Part shown: positions 8,019-17,372 of the stretch, in pieces | Numbering within the stretch: the first letter of the stretch is position 1 | Layout: each line of letters opens with the position of its first letter | Source of the DNA: Armatimonadota bacterium | Lineage (GTDB): Bacteria; Armatimonadota; Fimbriimonadia; Fimbriimonadales; Fimbriimonadaceae | DNA: 64,000 bases | Reading direction: 5' to 3' | Assembly: GCA_018268315.1 (NCBI GenBank) | Contig: JAFDWU010000001.1 | Coordinates: 900,324-964,323 of the forward strand | Program-made: the position numbers and the translations under genes | Notes under the pieces: model-generated | What the model was told of the DNA's origin: nothing | Databases searched by the model: none | What the model saw: the letters and a program-made list of their open reading frames with translations, nothing else

Positions 8019-9862
8019 TAGAAGGAAGTTCCTATCAGGAAGTGAGTTCGCGACTTGCCGTTTTCATCCCAGCCGACATCCAATCGGATTGGTCCGAGCG
8101 GCGAATTAAAGCTTAGCCCAATACCGTTGCCTCGGTGCAGATGCGCGCCCTGAGTGTAGGTGTTGAGGGTGTCGTACCCATTCCATGCGCCGCCGTAATC
8201 AACGAATCCAATCAAGTTGAAAGATCGCTGGATGGGGAAGCGATATTCCAACGTCGAGACCCAATACTCGCGGCCCCAATATCGATCTTCAGGATAGCCA
8301 CGGATGGTGTCGGCGCCGCCCGCAAAGAATTGCTCGAAGAAGGGCACGGTTCCCGCGATGTATCCAAACCGGGTTCGGAAAGCAAGCACTTGGCGCGGTG
8401 CGTCAAGGTCCTTGATCGTGCGGGGAGGCTGTGGCGACCAGTATCGGCGGTATTCAAGATTAGTGCGGACGAAGGTGTGACTACCAATCAGACCCGGATC
8501 CTGCAAGTCTCCGCCGACTTCGGTTATGTTGGCAACACCCGGCTCAACGGATACGCGTGCCCAGTCGCCGCGGGAGGGGTCGGTGTCCACATCTCTGCGA
8601 TTCCTTTGCAAAGCTAGGCTGCCGCTGCCTACTGCGCCATCCTGCTTGATGAAGCCGGTCGTTGTCTTGCTATTGATGCCGGTCGTATTGATCCGCTCAT
8701 ACCGAGCGCCGTAGTTTAGGTTGAGGTCGTCCCTCAGCACCTTGCCGAACGTAAAGCTTGAACCGGTTCTGCGCTCGGAATACTGATTATCGTTCGTCGG
8801 CGTATTGTTGCCGCCAAAAGCAGTTCCCGTAAATCGATATATCAGCCGTGAATAGATGCTGAAATTAAAGGTGGTGTCGTTGCTGTCGTAAAACGGATCG
8901 GTGTAGCTGAGGTTAATGCTCGGCCCGCCGCCAGTCGTTGACTGTAGCCACTCAACTCCAACGCCCTTGCCCGTTCCTCGGAAGTTGTTGTCCGACAGCT
9001 TGAAATAGCCACCGAAACTCGACTGGGGGTCAATCTGCAGGCCCGCGCCAATCTGAGCGGTGCGAGCTTCCTTCACGTTAATGTTCAGGTTTATCTTGCC
9101 TAACTCTTGCTCTTCGGGCGCTTCCGGACGCACGGAACCAGGCTCAAACCAGCCAGTGCTGATGAGCTTTCTGAGGTCCTTTATGAACTTGTTCTCGTTG
9201 TAAACGTCGCCTTCCCGAGTCTTGATAATTCGGCTGATAACGCCCGGTCGCGTTTTGGTGAGGCCGGTAACCGTTACCTTGCCCACCGTCTGCTCGACGA
9301 GGTCAATTTCGAGTGTGGACTCCTGGTCAGCCTGGGGACCCACGTTCGTCACCCTCGCGAAGTAGCCCTCCTTTGAATAGAGGTTCTGGATGGCGTCGCC
9401 GGTAGGCTTGAGCAGGTTAAGATTGAAGACTTGGCCCTTCTGAACGGGAATGACCTTCAGAAGGTCTTCGGTGGGAATCGCGTGATTTCCGTTGATGGAA
9501 ATCTCCTTGATGACGGCGTACTCGGTTACGTCGACCACGATCTGCCAATTGGTGGCATCCAGCGGCTTCGCCCGCACATCAACGGCCTTGAAGAAGCCCA
9601 GGCCCTTGATTCGCTCCTTGTCGGCGTCTAGCTGCTCCTGAACGTAGGGCTGGCCGGTGCGCGTTCGCATGGCGGCAAGGATCGCTTCTTTAGAAACGTG
9701 GGATGTGCCGTTGATCGAAATCTCTTTGATGATGCTGGCGGTTTGGCTCTGCGGCATCATCATCATCTCGGTGGCTCCTAGTTCGGAGAAACCTGTCGCA
9801 TGGGCGTCCTGAACTGCAAAAACGAGCGCGAGTGATGCCAACAATATCCCTGTTCTATTCAA
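8018..9862 (-). CDS. bamA: Outer-membrane protein assembly factor BamA
   Basis: Core of the machine that inserts beta-barrel proteins into the outer membrane. I chose the TTG at 9862 because a strong AGGGA ribosome site lies 7 bp upstream, it starts a clean signal peptide (NRTGILLASLALVFAVQDAHA), and the longer frame to 9973 would run into the divergent gene. Three POTRA repeats follow the signal (SIIKEISINGTSHVSKE, VIKEISINGNHAIPTED and VGKVTVTGLTKTRPGVI), then a 16-strand-type barrel of about 350 residues with the conserved FFAGGADTIRGYPEDR segment and a final aromatic residue. First gene of the envelope operon. Confidence 0.95.
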   Translation of the reverse strand: MNRTGILLASLALVFAVQDAHATGFSELGATEMMMMPQSQTASIIKEISINGTSHVSKEAILAAMRTRTGQPYVQEQLDADKERIKGLGFFKAVDVRAKPLDATNWQIVVDVTEYAVIKEISINGNHAIPTEDLLKVIPVQKGQVFNLNLLKPTGDAIQNLYSKEGYFARVTNVGPQADQESTLEIDLVEQTVGKVTVTGLTKTRPGVISRIIKTREGDVYNENKFIKDLRKLISTGWFEPGSVRPEAPEEQELGKINLNINVKEARTAQIGAGLQIDPQSSFGGYFKLSDNNFRGTGKGVGVEWLQSTTGGGPSINLSYTDPFYDSNDTTFNFSIYSRLIYRFTGTAFGGNNTPTNDNQYSERRTGSSFTFGKVLRDDLNLNYGARYERINTTGINSKTTTGFIKQDGAVGSGSLALQRNRRDVDTDPSRGDWARVSVEPGVANITEVGGDLQDPGLIGSHTFVRTNLEYRRYWSPQPPRTIKDLDAPRQVLAFRTRFGYIAGTVPFFEQFFAGGADTIRGYPEDRYWGREYWVSTLEYRFPIQRSFNLIGFVDYGGAWNGYDTLNTYTQGAHLHRGNGIGLSFNSPLGPIRLDVGWDENGKSRTHFLIGTSF

Positions 9863-9909
9863 TATCCCTTCCCTGAGAGTCTCCACTGGTAAAAGGTCAT
9901 TTAACCCCA

Positions 9910-9926
9910 CCCAGACATGTTCTGGG
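9910..9926. promoter_or_regulatory. Inverted repeat between bamA and the aminopeptidase
   Basis: CCCAGA, five bases, then TCTGGG: a perfect 6-bp inverted repeat in the 109-bp space between the divergent bamA (TTG start) and M29 aminopeptidase genes. Its place between divergent starts fits an operator, but no regulator is known and chance is possible. Confidence 0.25.
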
Positions 9927-9971
9927 CATTTAGATGCGCCGAATCCCTGATCGTTTCGGTAACCTTTTGCC

Positions 9972-11093
9972 ATGGTTGACTCCCGCGTAACTCAGCTAGC
10001 CGAATTAGTCTCGTCTCACTCCATGCGACTGACGAAGGCCGATAACCTCTTGATTCAGGCCATTGACATCCGAGACGAATTGGTTGCCGAGTTTGTGCGC
10101 GTGGCCCAAAGCCATGGGGCGAATGTTGTCGTCCGCTACGAATCCAACTTGATCAAAAGGCAAATGCTTCTTGGCATGACCGAGGAGAATGCGAAGCTCC
10201 ACGGTCGCACCGAGAAATATGAGATGGAGCAGATGACCGCCTGCCTTATGATCCGAGGCGCGTCCAACCTCAATGAGCATGGCGACGTTCCAAGCGACAA
10301 GATGGCCCTTTGGCAAACGCACTACGCCCAGCCAGTGACTTTTCAGACTCGAATTCCAAACACGAAGTGGGTTGTGCTTCGGTGGCCAAACCCCTCCATG
10401 GCACAGCAAGCGGGCATGTCCACCCCGGCATTCGAAGATTTCTTTTTCCGCGTTTGCCTGGTGGACTATGCAAAGATGGGCGCTGCGGCCAAGCCTCTTG
10501 AGGAATTGATGGCCCGCACCGACCAAGTTCGGATCGTTGGCCCGGGAACGGATCTCAACTTCAGCATCAAGGGCATCGGCGCAGTAAGGAGCGAGGGTCG
10601 GCGCAACATCCCAGACGGCGAGTGCTATACCTGCCCCGTGAAAGATTCAATGAACGGCACGGTGCAATACAACACTGCCACTCTCAACCAAGGCGCGGTC
10701 TTCAATGACATCCGCTTCGTGGTCAAGAACGGCAAGATCGTCGAGGCCACTGCCGGCGACAAGACTCAGAAGCTAAACGACATCCTTGATACCGATGAGG
10801 GCGCGCGATACTTCGGCGAGTGGTCGCTTGGGTTCAACCCGCACATCTTGCATCCGATGCTTGACACGCTCTTCGATGAAAAGATCGCCGGCTCGTTCCA
10901 CCTTACGCCCGGCAACGCCTACGATGGCCCCGGCGGCAACGGCAATAAATCCGCGATCCACTGGGACATCGTGAACATCCAGCGCCCGGATTACGGTGGA
11001 GGCGAGATCTGGTTTGACGGCAGGCTCATCCGCAAAGACGGCATCTTTGTGGTACCGGAACTGGAAGGGCTGAACCCGAACAGGCTCGTTTAG
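9972..11093 (+). CDS. M29-family metallo-aminopeptidase
   Basis: A 373-aa dimetal aminopeptidase of the AmpS/aminopeptidase T (M29) family, expected to remove N-terminal residues from peptides in the cytoplasm. Metal-ligand positions are visible: Glu217 in PDGE, Glu283 in GEWSLGFNP, His310 in GSFHLTPG, and the His330-x-Asp332 pair in SAIHWDIV. Length and fold order match the family. It is divergent from bamA and converges with the zinc-ribbon gene, with only one base between their stops. Confidence 0.93.
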   Translation: MVDSRVTQLAELVSSHSMRLTKADNLLIQAIDIRDELVAEFVRVAQSHGANVVVRYESNLIKRQMLLGMTEENAKLHGRTEKYEMEQMTACLMIRGASNLNEHGDVPSDKMALWQTHYAQPVTFQTRIPNTKWVVLRWPNPSMAQQAGMSTPAFEDFFFRVCLVDYAKMGAAAKPLEELMARTDQVRIVGPGTDLNFSIKGIGAVRSEGRRNIPDGECYTCPVKDSMNGTVQYNTATLNQGAVFNDIRFVVKNGKIVEATAGDKTQKLNDILDTDEGARYFGEWSLGFNPHILHPMLDTLFDEKIAGSFHLTPGNAYDGPGGNGNKSAIHWDIVNIQRPDYGGGEIWFDGRLIRKDGIFVVPELEGLNPNRLV

Positions 11094-11094
11094 C

Positions 11095-11943
11095 TTAGTG
11101 GACGCCCATCGTGTCAACGGTGGGCACCGCTTCGTCCTTCAAGTAGGCTTCAAAGCGCAGCTGACCCGTGATGCGGTTCCCGGAAGGATGGAATCCTTCA
11201 ACCAAGATCGGCGTTTTCAGCTCGGAGTGCTGCCGCACTACCCGGCTGTAAACCGTTCTCGGATCCTGAACGGAGCCTTCAAACGGCTTCACCGCATAGG
11301 TCATGTCTCCGTAGATGAACATCAGCCGGTAGTCGGTGACGGGCTTATCGGAGTTGTTGTACAAGGTGGCTTCGCCAACGCAACGCATGATGCCGTCCGG
11401 CCCCTTCCACATCCTTAACTTGGCGGTACCCAAACCTACATCTGCTGGGTTGCTGAGGACCACATGGCCTTCATAGCTGACGAACTGGCGGGCGTGACCG
11501 CCACCGCCTCCAAGCGGGGTTGCATATCGAAGGCTTGGGAAAGTCGTGTCGGAAGGCGATGGATTTGCAGGCGGAGGCAAGAAAACTGGAGGCGCCGACT
11601 GGAATCCAGGCACCGGAGCAGGAGCATTTGCTGCGACCACCTTCTGGTCAAGCGGAAGCTTTGGAGCAGTTGATTCGGCCACCTGGGGCGTCTTGGATGA
11701 ATCCGAACTGGACAACCAGAAAAACGTAGGAATTCCAACAAGAAAGACGGCAACCAAAGCTATCTTTGTCGGCGACCACCAAGACTCTGTCGGTTCGCTG
11801 TCGCTGTTAAGCTGGCTGGCATCGCTCTTCCATGAACGCTGGTCAGCCGGACCCATCGAGGGCTGAAGCGAAAGCGGCCGCTTGCACCAGTCGCAGGTCA
11901 CATCGTTCTTCGATTCAATTCCACACCAATTGCAAATAGGCAT
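11095..11943 (-). CDS. Zinc-ribbon membrane protein of unknown function
   Basis: A 282-aa protein with an N-terminal zinc ribbon made of two CxxC pairs (residues 4-7 and 17-20), a polar linker, one transmembrane helix (about 60-76), a Pro/Ala-rich spacer (about 90-140) and a C-terminal beta-rich domain (about 155-275) likely outside the membrane. The C-terminal part (LRMWKGPDGIMRCVGEATLYNNSDKPV) resembles FxLYD-like domains that describe modified versus unmodified residues in secreted proteins, but I cannot assign it firmly. Cytoplasmic zinc ribbon plus external domain suggests sensing or scaffolding. Confidence 0.7.
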   Translation of the reverse strand: MPICNWCGIESKNDVTCDWCKRPLSLQPSMGPADQRSWKSDASQLNSDSEPTESWWSPTKIALVAVFLVGIPTFFWLSSSDSSKTPQVAESTAPKLPLDQKVVAANAPAPVPGFQSAPPVFLPPPANPSPSDTTFPSLRYATPLGGGGGHARQFVSYEGHVVLSNPADVGLGTAKLRMWKGPDGIMRCVGEATLYNNSDKPVTDYRLMFIYGDMTYAVKPFEGSVQDPRTVYSRVVRQHSELKTPILVEGFHPSGNRITGQLRFEAYLKDEAVPTVDTMGVH

Positions 11944-12119
11944 CGAGCAATCCTTTTTCAGCCTTTTCCTTGAGGCTATCTATTAGTCGCCATTTTGCCC
12001 CACTTGGTTCGCCTAATCTTGGGCATTTCCTCCCAAACTAGTACTGACATGTGGGCCAACAGTCCCGAATCCCCAGTGTATCACGACTGACGTTTGTACA
12101 TTAAGGATTGAGGTGAAAA

Positions 12120-12620
12120 ATGTCAATCGGTGATGTACTTGGACCCGTGATGGCGTTGCTTGCCCTTAGCCTTTCCGGCTGGGCGCTTACGCTTCTTGCA
12201 GATTCTTTCTTTCCTTACCGCATACAACGTGCCAATGAGGCCGTTTCTGTCCGAACAAATAGCACTTTGGCGATGGGGGCGATTGTGCTCCTCATTGTCG
12301 GGACTATTGCCCTGATGCTCGTGAGCTCTAAAGTGCCGTTGCTTGTGTTATTCGGCCTTCTGCTCACATCGGTCGTCTTGGCGATTGCCGTGATCGGCCT
12401 AAGCGGTACTGCCCGCTTGATTGCTACTCGCTTGCGCAGCATGGATAACGCGATGAGTGAATACGGTTCGCTTTCAAGAGCAAGCGCAATTCTGTTCGCA
12501 AGCGCTCTCATGCCCTTCGTGGGCTGGTTCATCGTCGCTCCCTTGCTGCTTTGCATGGGCCTTGGCGCCGGGCTTAAGAGCTTTGGCACGGCGCATGAGG
12601 TTTCCAAGCTGGAGGCGTAA
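12120..12620 (+). CDS. Four-helix membrane protein
   Basis: A 166-aa protein with four predicted membrane helices (about residues 5-30, 46-68, 71-95 and 120-148). No catalytic motif or known family is seen. Its TAA is immediately followed by the GTG start of the DUF1800 gene, so they are probably one operon and the protein may assist the same surface process. Confidence 0.65.
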   Translation: MSIGDVLGPVMALLALSLSGWALTLLADSFFPYRIQRANEAVSVRTNSTLAMGAIVLLIVGTIALMLVSSKVPLLVLFGLLLTSVVLAIAVIGLSGTARLIATRLRSMDNAMSEYGSLSRASAILFASALMPFVGWFIVAPLLLCMGLGAGLKSFGTAHEVSKLEA

Positions 12621-14051
12621 GTGGCCCTGTCACGTCGTCAGGTGCTAGGTTACGGGGCTCTTGCGGGCTCCGGCTTGCTTGCCGGTTGCGGCAGATTAGC
12701 CACGCGGTACGCAGAAACGTCGTGGCCCGCCCAGTCTGCTGCCCCCGATTCCCAAGCCAAGCGCTGGATGAACCGAACCGGCTTTGGACCAAGACCAGGC
12801 GATTACGAACTCCTTGTCAAGGAGGGCTTTGACGTTTCCCGCGAAAAACTCCTAGCCGCAAGTGAGCCCGAGTCGATTGCTGCTACGCTCGCTTTGCGAA
12901 GGCTTGAACCCTATTCAACCAGCGAGAGCGAACTCGAAAGCGAGCCTTACAACTTCGTCGCCGAGCAGCTTCGGCAGGGCTACTTGATCCACGCAACATC
13001 AGGTTCAAATCAGCTCTTGGAGCGCATGGTCGACTTCTGGTCGAACCACTTCAACATCTACTTCATCAAGGCCAACCTGCGGTATCGCAAAGGCACGGAC
13101 GAGATGCAAGTGATACGCCAGCATGCCCTCGGCAACTTCGTAGATATGGTGACCGCCAGCGCCAAGAGTCCGGCGATGCTGGAATACTTGGACAACGCGG
13201 CGTCGGTTAAAGGCCACCCGAACGAGAACTATGCACGAGAGCTACTGGAGCTCCACACGCTCGGCGTGCATGGCGGCTACACCCAGCAGGATGTGATGGA
13301 GGCGGCCCGCTGCTTCACCGGTTGGACCATCGAGAAGCGCTTCCTTCACCGTCGCGGCGAATTCATGTTCGACGCTGAGCGGCATGACTCGGGTGCTAAG
13401 TTCGTGCTTGGCCACCACATCCCTGCCGGAGGCGGCGAAGAAGACGGTCTTGCTGTGATTAGACTTGCCGCACTGCATCCAAGCACCGCCGATCACCTTG
13501 CTGGCAAGCTATGCGCCTGCTTTTTGGGAGATTCGAGCCATCCGATGCGGACTCAAGTGGCCAAGGCGTTTCTGGATTCGAAGGGAGACATCAAGGCGAC
13601 GCTTCGGCCGCTGCTTGATCCTCGGCTTCTTGCCCAATCCAAGCCGGTTGCCAAGCGTCCACTTGATTATGTTGTGTCTGCGGTTCGCTGTCTTGGAGGA
13701 TCGACGGATGGCGCGGCTCTTCATCAGCACTTGGCAAACATGGGCCAGCCGCTCTATGAGTGGCCGCTGCCCGACGGTTATCCGGTGTCCGCGGAAGCCT
13801 GGACCGGATCGATGCTGGCCCGCTGGAACTTCGTGGCCGCGATGATGGCGGGAGAAATCAAGGGCACTCAATTCGATAAGTCAGAACTTCATCTGCGCCT
13901 CGGCGGCGATCCCGGCAAGAGCGTCCGCCATGTTCTCGGCAAGGAACCCCAACCAGGTGAGCCGCTAGTTGTTGAGCTTGAGAAGCTCGGCAGCGACTCC
14001 GTCGCCCATGTCGGGCTATGTATGGCATCGCCGGAATTTCAGTGGAGATAA
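12621..14051 (+). CDS. DUF1800 family protein
   Basis: A 476-aa protein with GTG start, a Tat-type SRRQVL motif at residues 4-9 and a lipobox (LLAGC) near residue 22. Hallmarks of DUF1800 are present: RTGFGPRPGDYE, MVDFWSNHFNIYF, and ENYARELLELHTLGVHGGYTQQDV with the CFTGWTI that follows. The family is widespread in Planctomycetota, Armatimonadota and Proteobacteria and almost always precedes a DUF1501 gene, as here. The biochemical role is not established; an exported folded protein acting with DUF1501 is likely. Confidence 0.9.
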   Translation: MALSRRQVLGYGALAGSGLLAGCGRLATRYAETSWPAQSAAPDSQAKRWMNRTGFGPRPGDYELLVKEGFDVSREKLLAASEPESIAATLALRRLEPYSTSESELESEPYNFVAEQLRQGYLIHATSGSNQLLERMVDFWSNHFNIYFIKANLRYRKGTDEMQVIRQHALGNFVDMVTASAKSPAMLEYLDNAASVKGHPNENYARELLELHTLGVHGGYTQQDVMEAARCFTGWTIEKRFLHRRGEFMFDAERHDSGAKFVLGHHIPAGGGEEDGLAVIRLAALHPSTADHLAGKLCACFLGDSSHPMRTQVAKAFLDSKGDIKATLRPLLDPRLLAQSKPVAKRPLDYVVSAVRCLGGSTDGAALHQHLANMGQPLYEWPLPDGYPVSAEAWTGSMLARWNFVAAMMAGEIKGTQFDKSELHLRLGGDPGKSVRHVLGKEPQPGEPLVVELEKLGSDSVAHVGLCMASPEFQWR

Positions 14052-14055
14052 CCCG

Positions 14056-15294
14056 ATGAAACAAGCTTGCGACGGATTTATCGATTACGAACGCCGCGCG
14101 GCGCTGCGGCTTGGCGCAGGGGTCGCGCTGAGCGCCCTTGGCCTGAGCAAGTGCTTCAGCCAACTTGGGCTGCAAAGCGATGCCAGGCCCACCGAAGCGC
14201 CGGTGCTGGTGGTGCTCTTCCTGCGCGGGGGCATGGACGGCCTCCACGCTGTGCCGCCCATTGCCGATGACGCCTACTACCGGGCAAGACCAACACTTGC
14301 AATCGCCGCCCCTCAAAGCGGCAAAGCCGCCGTGGCCGACCGCGCTCTTCGATTGAACGATCAATTCGGTCTCCACCCCACGATGGCCGCGATGCTGCCG
14401 CTCTTCGAAAGCGGCGAGCTGGAGATTATTCACGCCGTAGGCAGCCAGGACCGCACTCACAGCCACTTTGAGGCGATGAGCGCGATGGAACGAGGCATGG
14501 CGGCGAATTCCGATGCCGCCCAGGACGGCTGGCTTTCCCGATACATCCGAGCGCGAGAGCTAAAGCCGACGAGCCCGCTACGCGCGGTGGCTCTTACACA
14601 AACCCTGCCCGCGTCGCTAAGCGGCTCCAATTCGGTAGCTCTCGAAGACCTCTCGCAATTTCGCCTCTCGGAGCAGTTCCGCTTGGAGGCCCTTAGCGCG
14701 CTCTACGCCCAAGGAGACGACCCTTTGGCTGCCGCCGGAAGGGAAACCTTGAGCGCCCTGCGCAAACTGAACCGTTTCGACCCAAAGCAATACCAACCGG
14801 ATCACGGCGCGCATTACGAAGCGAACGAACTTGCGCAAGCCTTTCGGCAGGCCGCCTTCCTTATCAAGGCAAATGTGGGTCTTGAGATCGCGTGCATTGA
14901 TGAACTTGGCTGGGATAGCCATGTAGCGCAAGGCAATTCAACCGGCATCACCGCCGGACAGCTTGGCAAGGTTGCTAACGCGGTCGCCACCTTCAACCAG
15001 GACATGGGCAAAGAAATGTCCCGCGTTCGAGTGGTGGTGATGACCGAGTTCGGCCGCAGGGTCGCCGAGAACAACGGGCTTGGCACCGATCACGGCCGCG
15101 GCTCCGCCATGTTCGTGCTGGGTGGCGGAGTAAAAGGCGGACAAGTGAGGTGCGAATGGCCAGGTTTGGAACCGCACCAACTCGAAGATCCCGGAGATCT
15201 CAAGGTCACCACCGATTACCGAACGCCCTTATCGGAAGCGATCACCTTCCTCGGCGGTGGAGAAACGCTGAAACAGGTCTTTCCGAACTTCTAG
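14056..15294 (+). CDS. DUF1501 family exported protein
   Basis: About 412 aa from the ATG at 14056. This start has GGAG 8 bp upstream, follows the DUF1800 stop by 4 bp and reveals a twin-arginine signal (ERRAALRLGAG). Family motifs are LVVLFLRGGMDGLHAVPP near the N-terminus, and VVVMTEFGRRVAENN followed by TDHGRGSAMFVLGGGVKGG near the C-terminus. DUF1501 has an alkaline-phosphatase/sulfatase-like fold; its substrate is unknown. It pairs with the preceding DUF1800 gene. Confidence 0.92.
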   Translation: MKQACDGFIDYERRAALRLGAGVALSALGLSKCFSQLGLQSDARPTEAPVLVVLFLRGGMDGLHAVPPIADDAYYRARPTLAIAAPQSGKAAVADRALRLNDQFGLHPTMAAMLPLFESGELEIIHAVGSQDRTHSHFEAMSAMERGMAANSDAAQDGWLSRYIRARELKPTSPLRAVALTQTLPASLSGSNSVALEDLSQFRLSEQFRLEALSALYAQGDDPLAAAGRETLSALRKLNRFDPKQYQPDHGAHYEANELAQAFRQAAFLIKANVGLEIACIDELGWDSHVAQGNSTGITAGQLGKVANAVATFNQDMGKEMSRVRVVVMTEFGRRVAENNGLGTDHGRGSAMFVLGGGVKGGQVRCEWPGLEPHQLEDPGDLKVTTDYRTPLSEAITFLGGGETLKQVFPNF

Positions 15295-15302
15295 AAGGGA
15301 CT

Positions 15303-15377
15303 TGGAGCGGGTGACGGGACTCGAACCCGCAACCTTGACCTTGGGAAGGTCCTGCCCTACCATTGGGCCACACCCGC
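15303..15377 (-). tRNA. tRNA-Gly (CCC)
   Basis: The reverse strand folds as a full cloverleaf: 7-bp acceptor (GCGGGTG/CACCCGC), D arm GCCC/GGGC, anticodon loop TTCCCAA with anticodon CCC, T arm with TTCGAGT loop, discriminator T and an encoded CCA. The outermost anticodon-stem pair is a G-A mismatch. It lies 12 bp from a second tRNA-Gly. Confidence 0.95.
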
Positions 15378-15389
15378 TTGCGAGGTATC

Positions 15390-15463
15390 TGGAGCGGGTG
15401 GCGGGAATCGAACCCGCATGGCCAGCTTGGAAGGCTGGAGCTTTACCACTAAGCTACACCCGC
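15390..15463 (-). tRNA. tRNA-Gly (TCC)
   Basis: The reverse strand gives a complete cloverleaf: acceptor GCGGGTG/CACCCGC, D stem AGCT, anticodon arm CCAGC-CTTCCAA-GCTGG with anticodon TCC, T loop TTCGATT, discriminator T and an encoded CCA. It is transcribed ahead of tRNA-Gly (CCC), probably as one precursor. Confidence 0.96.
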
Positions 15464-15601
15464 GTAACTTCGCCTATAAGATTACTCCAATGCTGACCGT
15501 TACGAAAACCTGCACCAGCATTCGTACCTGCCTTTAAGCTCGACCGAATGGATTTATGGCCTAGAGCGTCATACTATTCACATCCGTTTCGAGAACGAAA
15601 G

Positions 15602-17305
15602 ATGCCAGTTTTCACCCCATTTTTCATCGCCCTTGCTCTGCTGAACCCGCAGGATTTGGAAATCCGCGCAAACGTCAAAACCGGCGACGTTCTGAAAGGC
15701 GAGCAGACCATTCGAGCCATCGTGCAGTCCAAGGACATCATCAACCAGGTTGAGTTCTACTTGGCGGGAGAGCTCCGAGACTCGAAGAGCTCTACGCCCT
15801 ACGAGTTCAAACTCGATACCATTGGCGAAGAGGACGGCGAGGTCGCTATCAAGCTCATAGCCTATTCGTCAAGCGGCGAGAAGAAGGAACAGATCATCCG
15901 GGTGATGATCGATAACGGCGTATCCAAAGGGGCGCCGTTCCATACCGAGATAGCCCAAAAGGCCTTCGAGGACGGCAACTATGACCTCGCGATTCAGGAG
16001 GGCCGAATTGCCCTGCATGCGCAGAAAGGTTACGTGCCCGCAAAAGCAATTTTGGCCCGAGCCTATTCGGAAAAGGGCGTACTGGACCGAGCGCTGAAGT
16101 ATGCCGAGGACGCCCAGGCGAGCGACCCCGATAACGACGTTTACAACGAGTTGGTTATGACCTTGAACCTTAAGCGGGTCTTCACCACCTATGATCGCGC
16201 CGATACGAGTTCGGATGACAACCTCAAAATCATCGGGGATTCCCTGAAGAGCGCCATTCAGCTGCGCGCCAAGGTGCTTGAAAGGAAGATTGATGCCCTG
16301 GGAACGGCAACCGAAGCCAACGAAATCCAGCGTGTAGACCTGTTGCTGCTGGCCAACCGTTACAGCGCCGCGCTCGCCGCGCTGCGGCCCAAGAATAACC
16401 TTGAAGGAACCGCCCCCTGGCTTGATCGGTACGCCTACACGCTGCTGCGCATGGGCCGCTACACCGAATGCCGGAACTTGATGTTTGACCTAAACAAGTC
16501 AAACCACCATACAATGTTCACCGCGGCGGTTGACGCAGCGCTGAGGGCCTATCTGCTCGACTACTCCGGCCTTTATGGAGCTAACAACAATGTTCTGCCT
16601 TCCACTAAGGACAACCTCGGCTTCCGCTCTGTGGCAGTCTACGCCCTCCTAAGACAGGGGAACACAAATGGCCTTCGCCAGGCTATTAGCGACCTGCAGG
16701 AGTCGGTCACCACGGACTCCGTCGTCAGCACGATTCTCTCGGTGGCTTCCAACAAGGTAGGCGACTTCGAGAAGGGTCGTCAGCTATTCCGGCAGGCGAT
16801 TCTGCAGAATCCGATGAACACCGACGCCTATCTTGAGCAGGCCATTCAGGCCATCCAGATAACCGCAACCACGGAACTGACCCCTGAAGCTGCCAAGTAT
16901 CAGCTTGCCGCCGCCCGCGTTTGGCTGGAGGCTGCTCTTGCAAGCCGGCCAGAGTCGGCCGAAGCGCTTACGTGCTTGGGGATGCTGGACATGCTCACCG
17001 GCAAGTACGATGAAGCGATCCGGTTCGTAGATTCGGCAACCATGGTCTCCAAGGATTACGCTCCCGCTTACCTGATGAAAGCCACCGTCATCCAAGCCGC
17101 CAGCCGACCGGGGACGAACCGAAGCGGCAAGAGCATCTTCATGGATTCGGGCGAGCAGGCGCAAGTCGAAGTGCGAAGCCTGCTGGAAAAGACGCGAGAG
17201 CTAGACCCCCGGTTTGCACTTGCGACTCTGCCAACCGCGAAACAGGCGTTCGATTATTTCATGCAAAAGCGCACGCCACTCATCGCATCGCCTTTCTCGC
17301 ACTAG
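15602..17305 (+). CDS. Secreted TPR-repeat protein with N-terminal Ig-like domain
   Basis: About 567 aa from the ATG at 15602, which begins a short signal peptide (MPVFTPFFIALALLN); the frame extends upstream to 15548 without a better start. Residues about 18-110 look like a bacterial Ig-like beta domain (VEFYLAGELRDSKSSTPYEFKLDT). The rest is TPR-type helical repeats (AQKAFEDGNYDLAIQEGRIAL, ARAYSEKGVLDRALKYAEDA and others). Probably a periplasmic or surface scaffold. It faces a PEP-CTERM gene across a shared terminator-like hairpin. Confidence 0.8.
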   Translation: MPVFTPFFIALALLNPQDLEIRANVKTGDVLKGEQTIRAIVQSKDIINQVEFYLAGELRDSKSSTPYEFKLDTIGEEDGEVAIKLIAYSSSGEKKEQIIRVMIDNGVSKGAPFHTEIAQKAFEDGNYDLAIQEGRIALHAQKGYVPAKAILARAYSEKGVLDRALKYAEDAQASDPDNDVYNELVMTLNLKRVFTTYDRADTSSDDNLKIIGDSLKSAIQLRAKVLERKIDALGTATEANEIQRVDLLLLANRYSAALAALRPKNNLEGTAPWLDRYAYTLLRMGRYTECRNLMFDLNKSNHHTMFTAAVDAALRAYLLDYSGLYGANNNVLPSTKDNLGFRSVAVYALLRQGNTNGLRQAISDLQESVTTDSVVSTILSVASNKVGDFEKGRQLFRQAILQNPMNTDAYLEQAIQAIQITATTELTPEAAKYQLAAARVWLEAALASRPESAEALTCLGMLDMLTGKYDEAIRFVDSATMVSKDYAPAYLMKATVIQAASRPGTNRSGKSIFMDSGEQAQVEVRSLLEKTRELDPRFALATLPTAKQAFDYFMQKRTPLIASPFSH

Positions 17306-17329
17306 GCGCCTGCGTTCGGATTAGGTCAT

Positions 17330-17362
17330 TTAAGGGGCCAGGACTAAACCCCGACCCCTTAA
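17330..17362. terminator. Hairpin between convergent genes
   Basis: TTAAGGGG and CCCCTTAA form a perfect 8-bp inverted repeat around a 17-base loop, centred between the convergent stops at 17305 and 17373. The AT ends give short T-tracts on both strands, so it could end transcription from either side. Confidence 0.5.
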
Positions 17363-17372
17363 GAGTTCGCGT

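Noticed and set aside
13858-14466. 202-aa minus-strand frame across the DUF1800/DUF1501 junction
   Set aside because: Antisense to two hallmark-bearing genes.
15302-15496. 64-aa plus-strand frame over the tRNA-Gly genes
   Set aside because: It is the translation of the antisense of two tRNA genes; the typical GLEPATLTL-like product is a known artefact.
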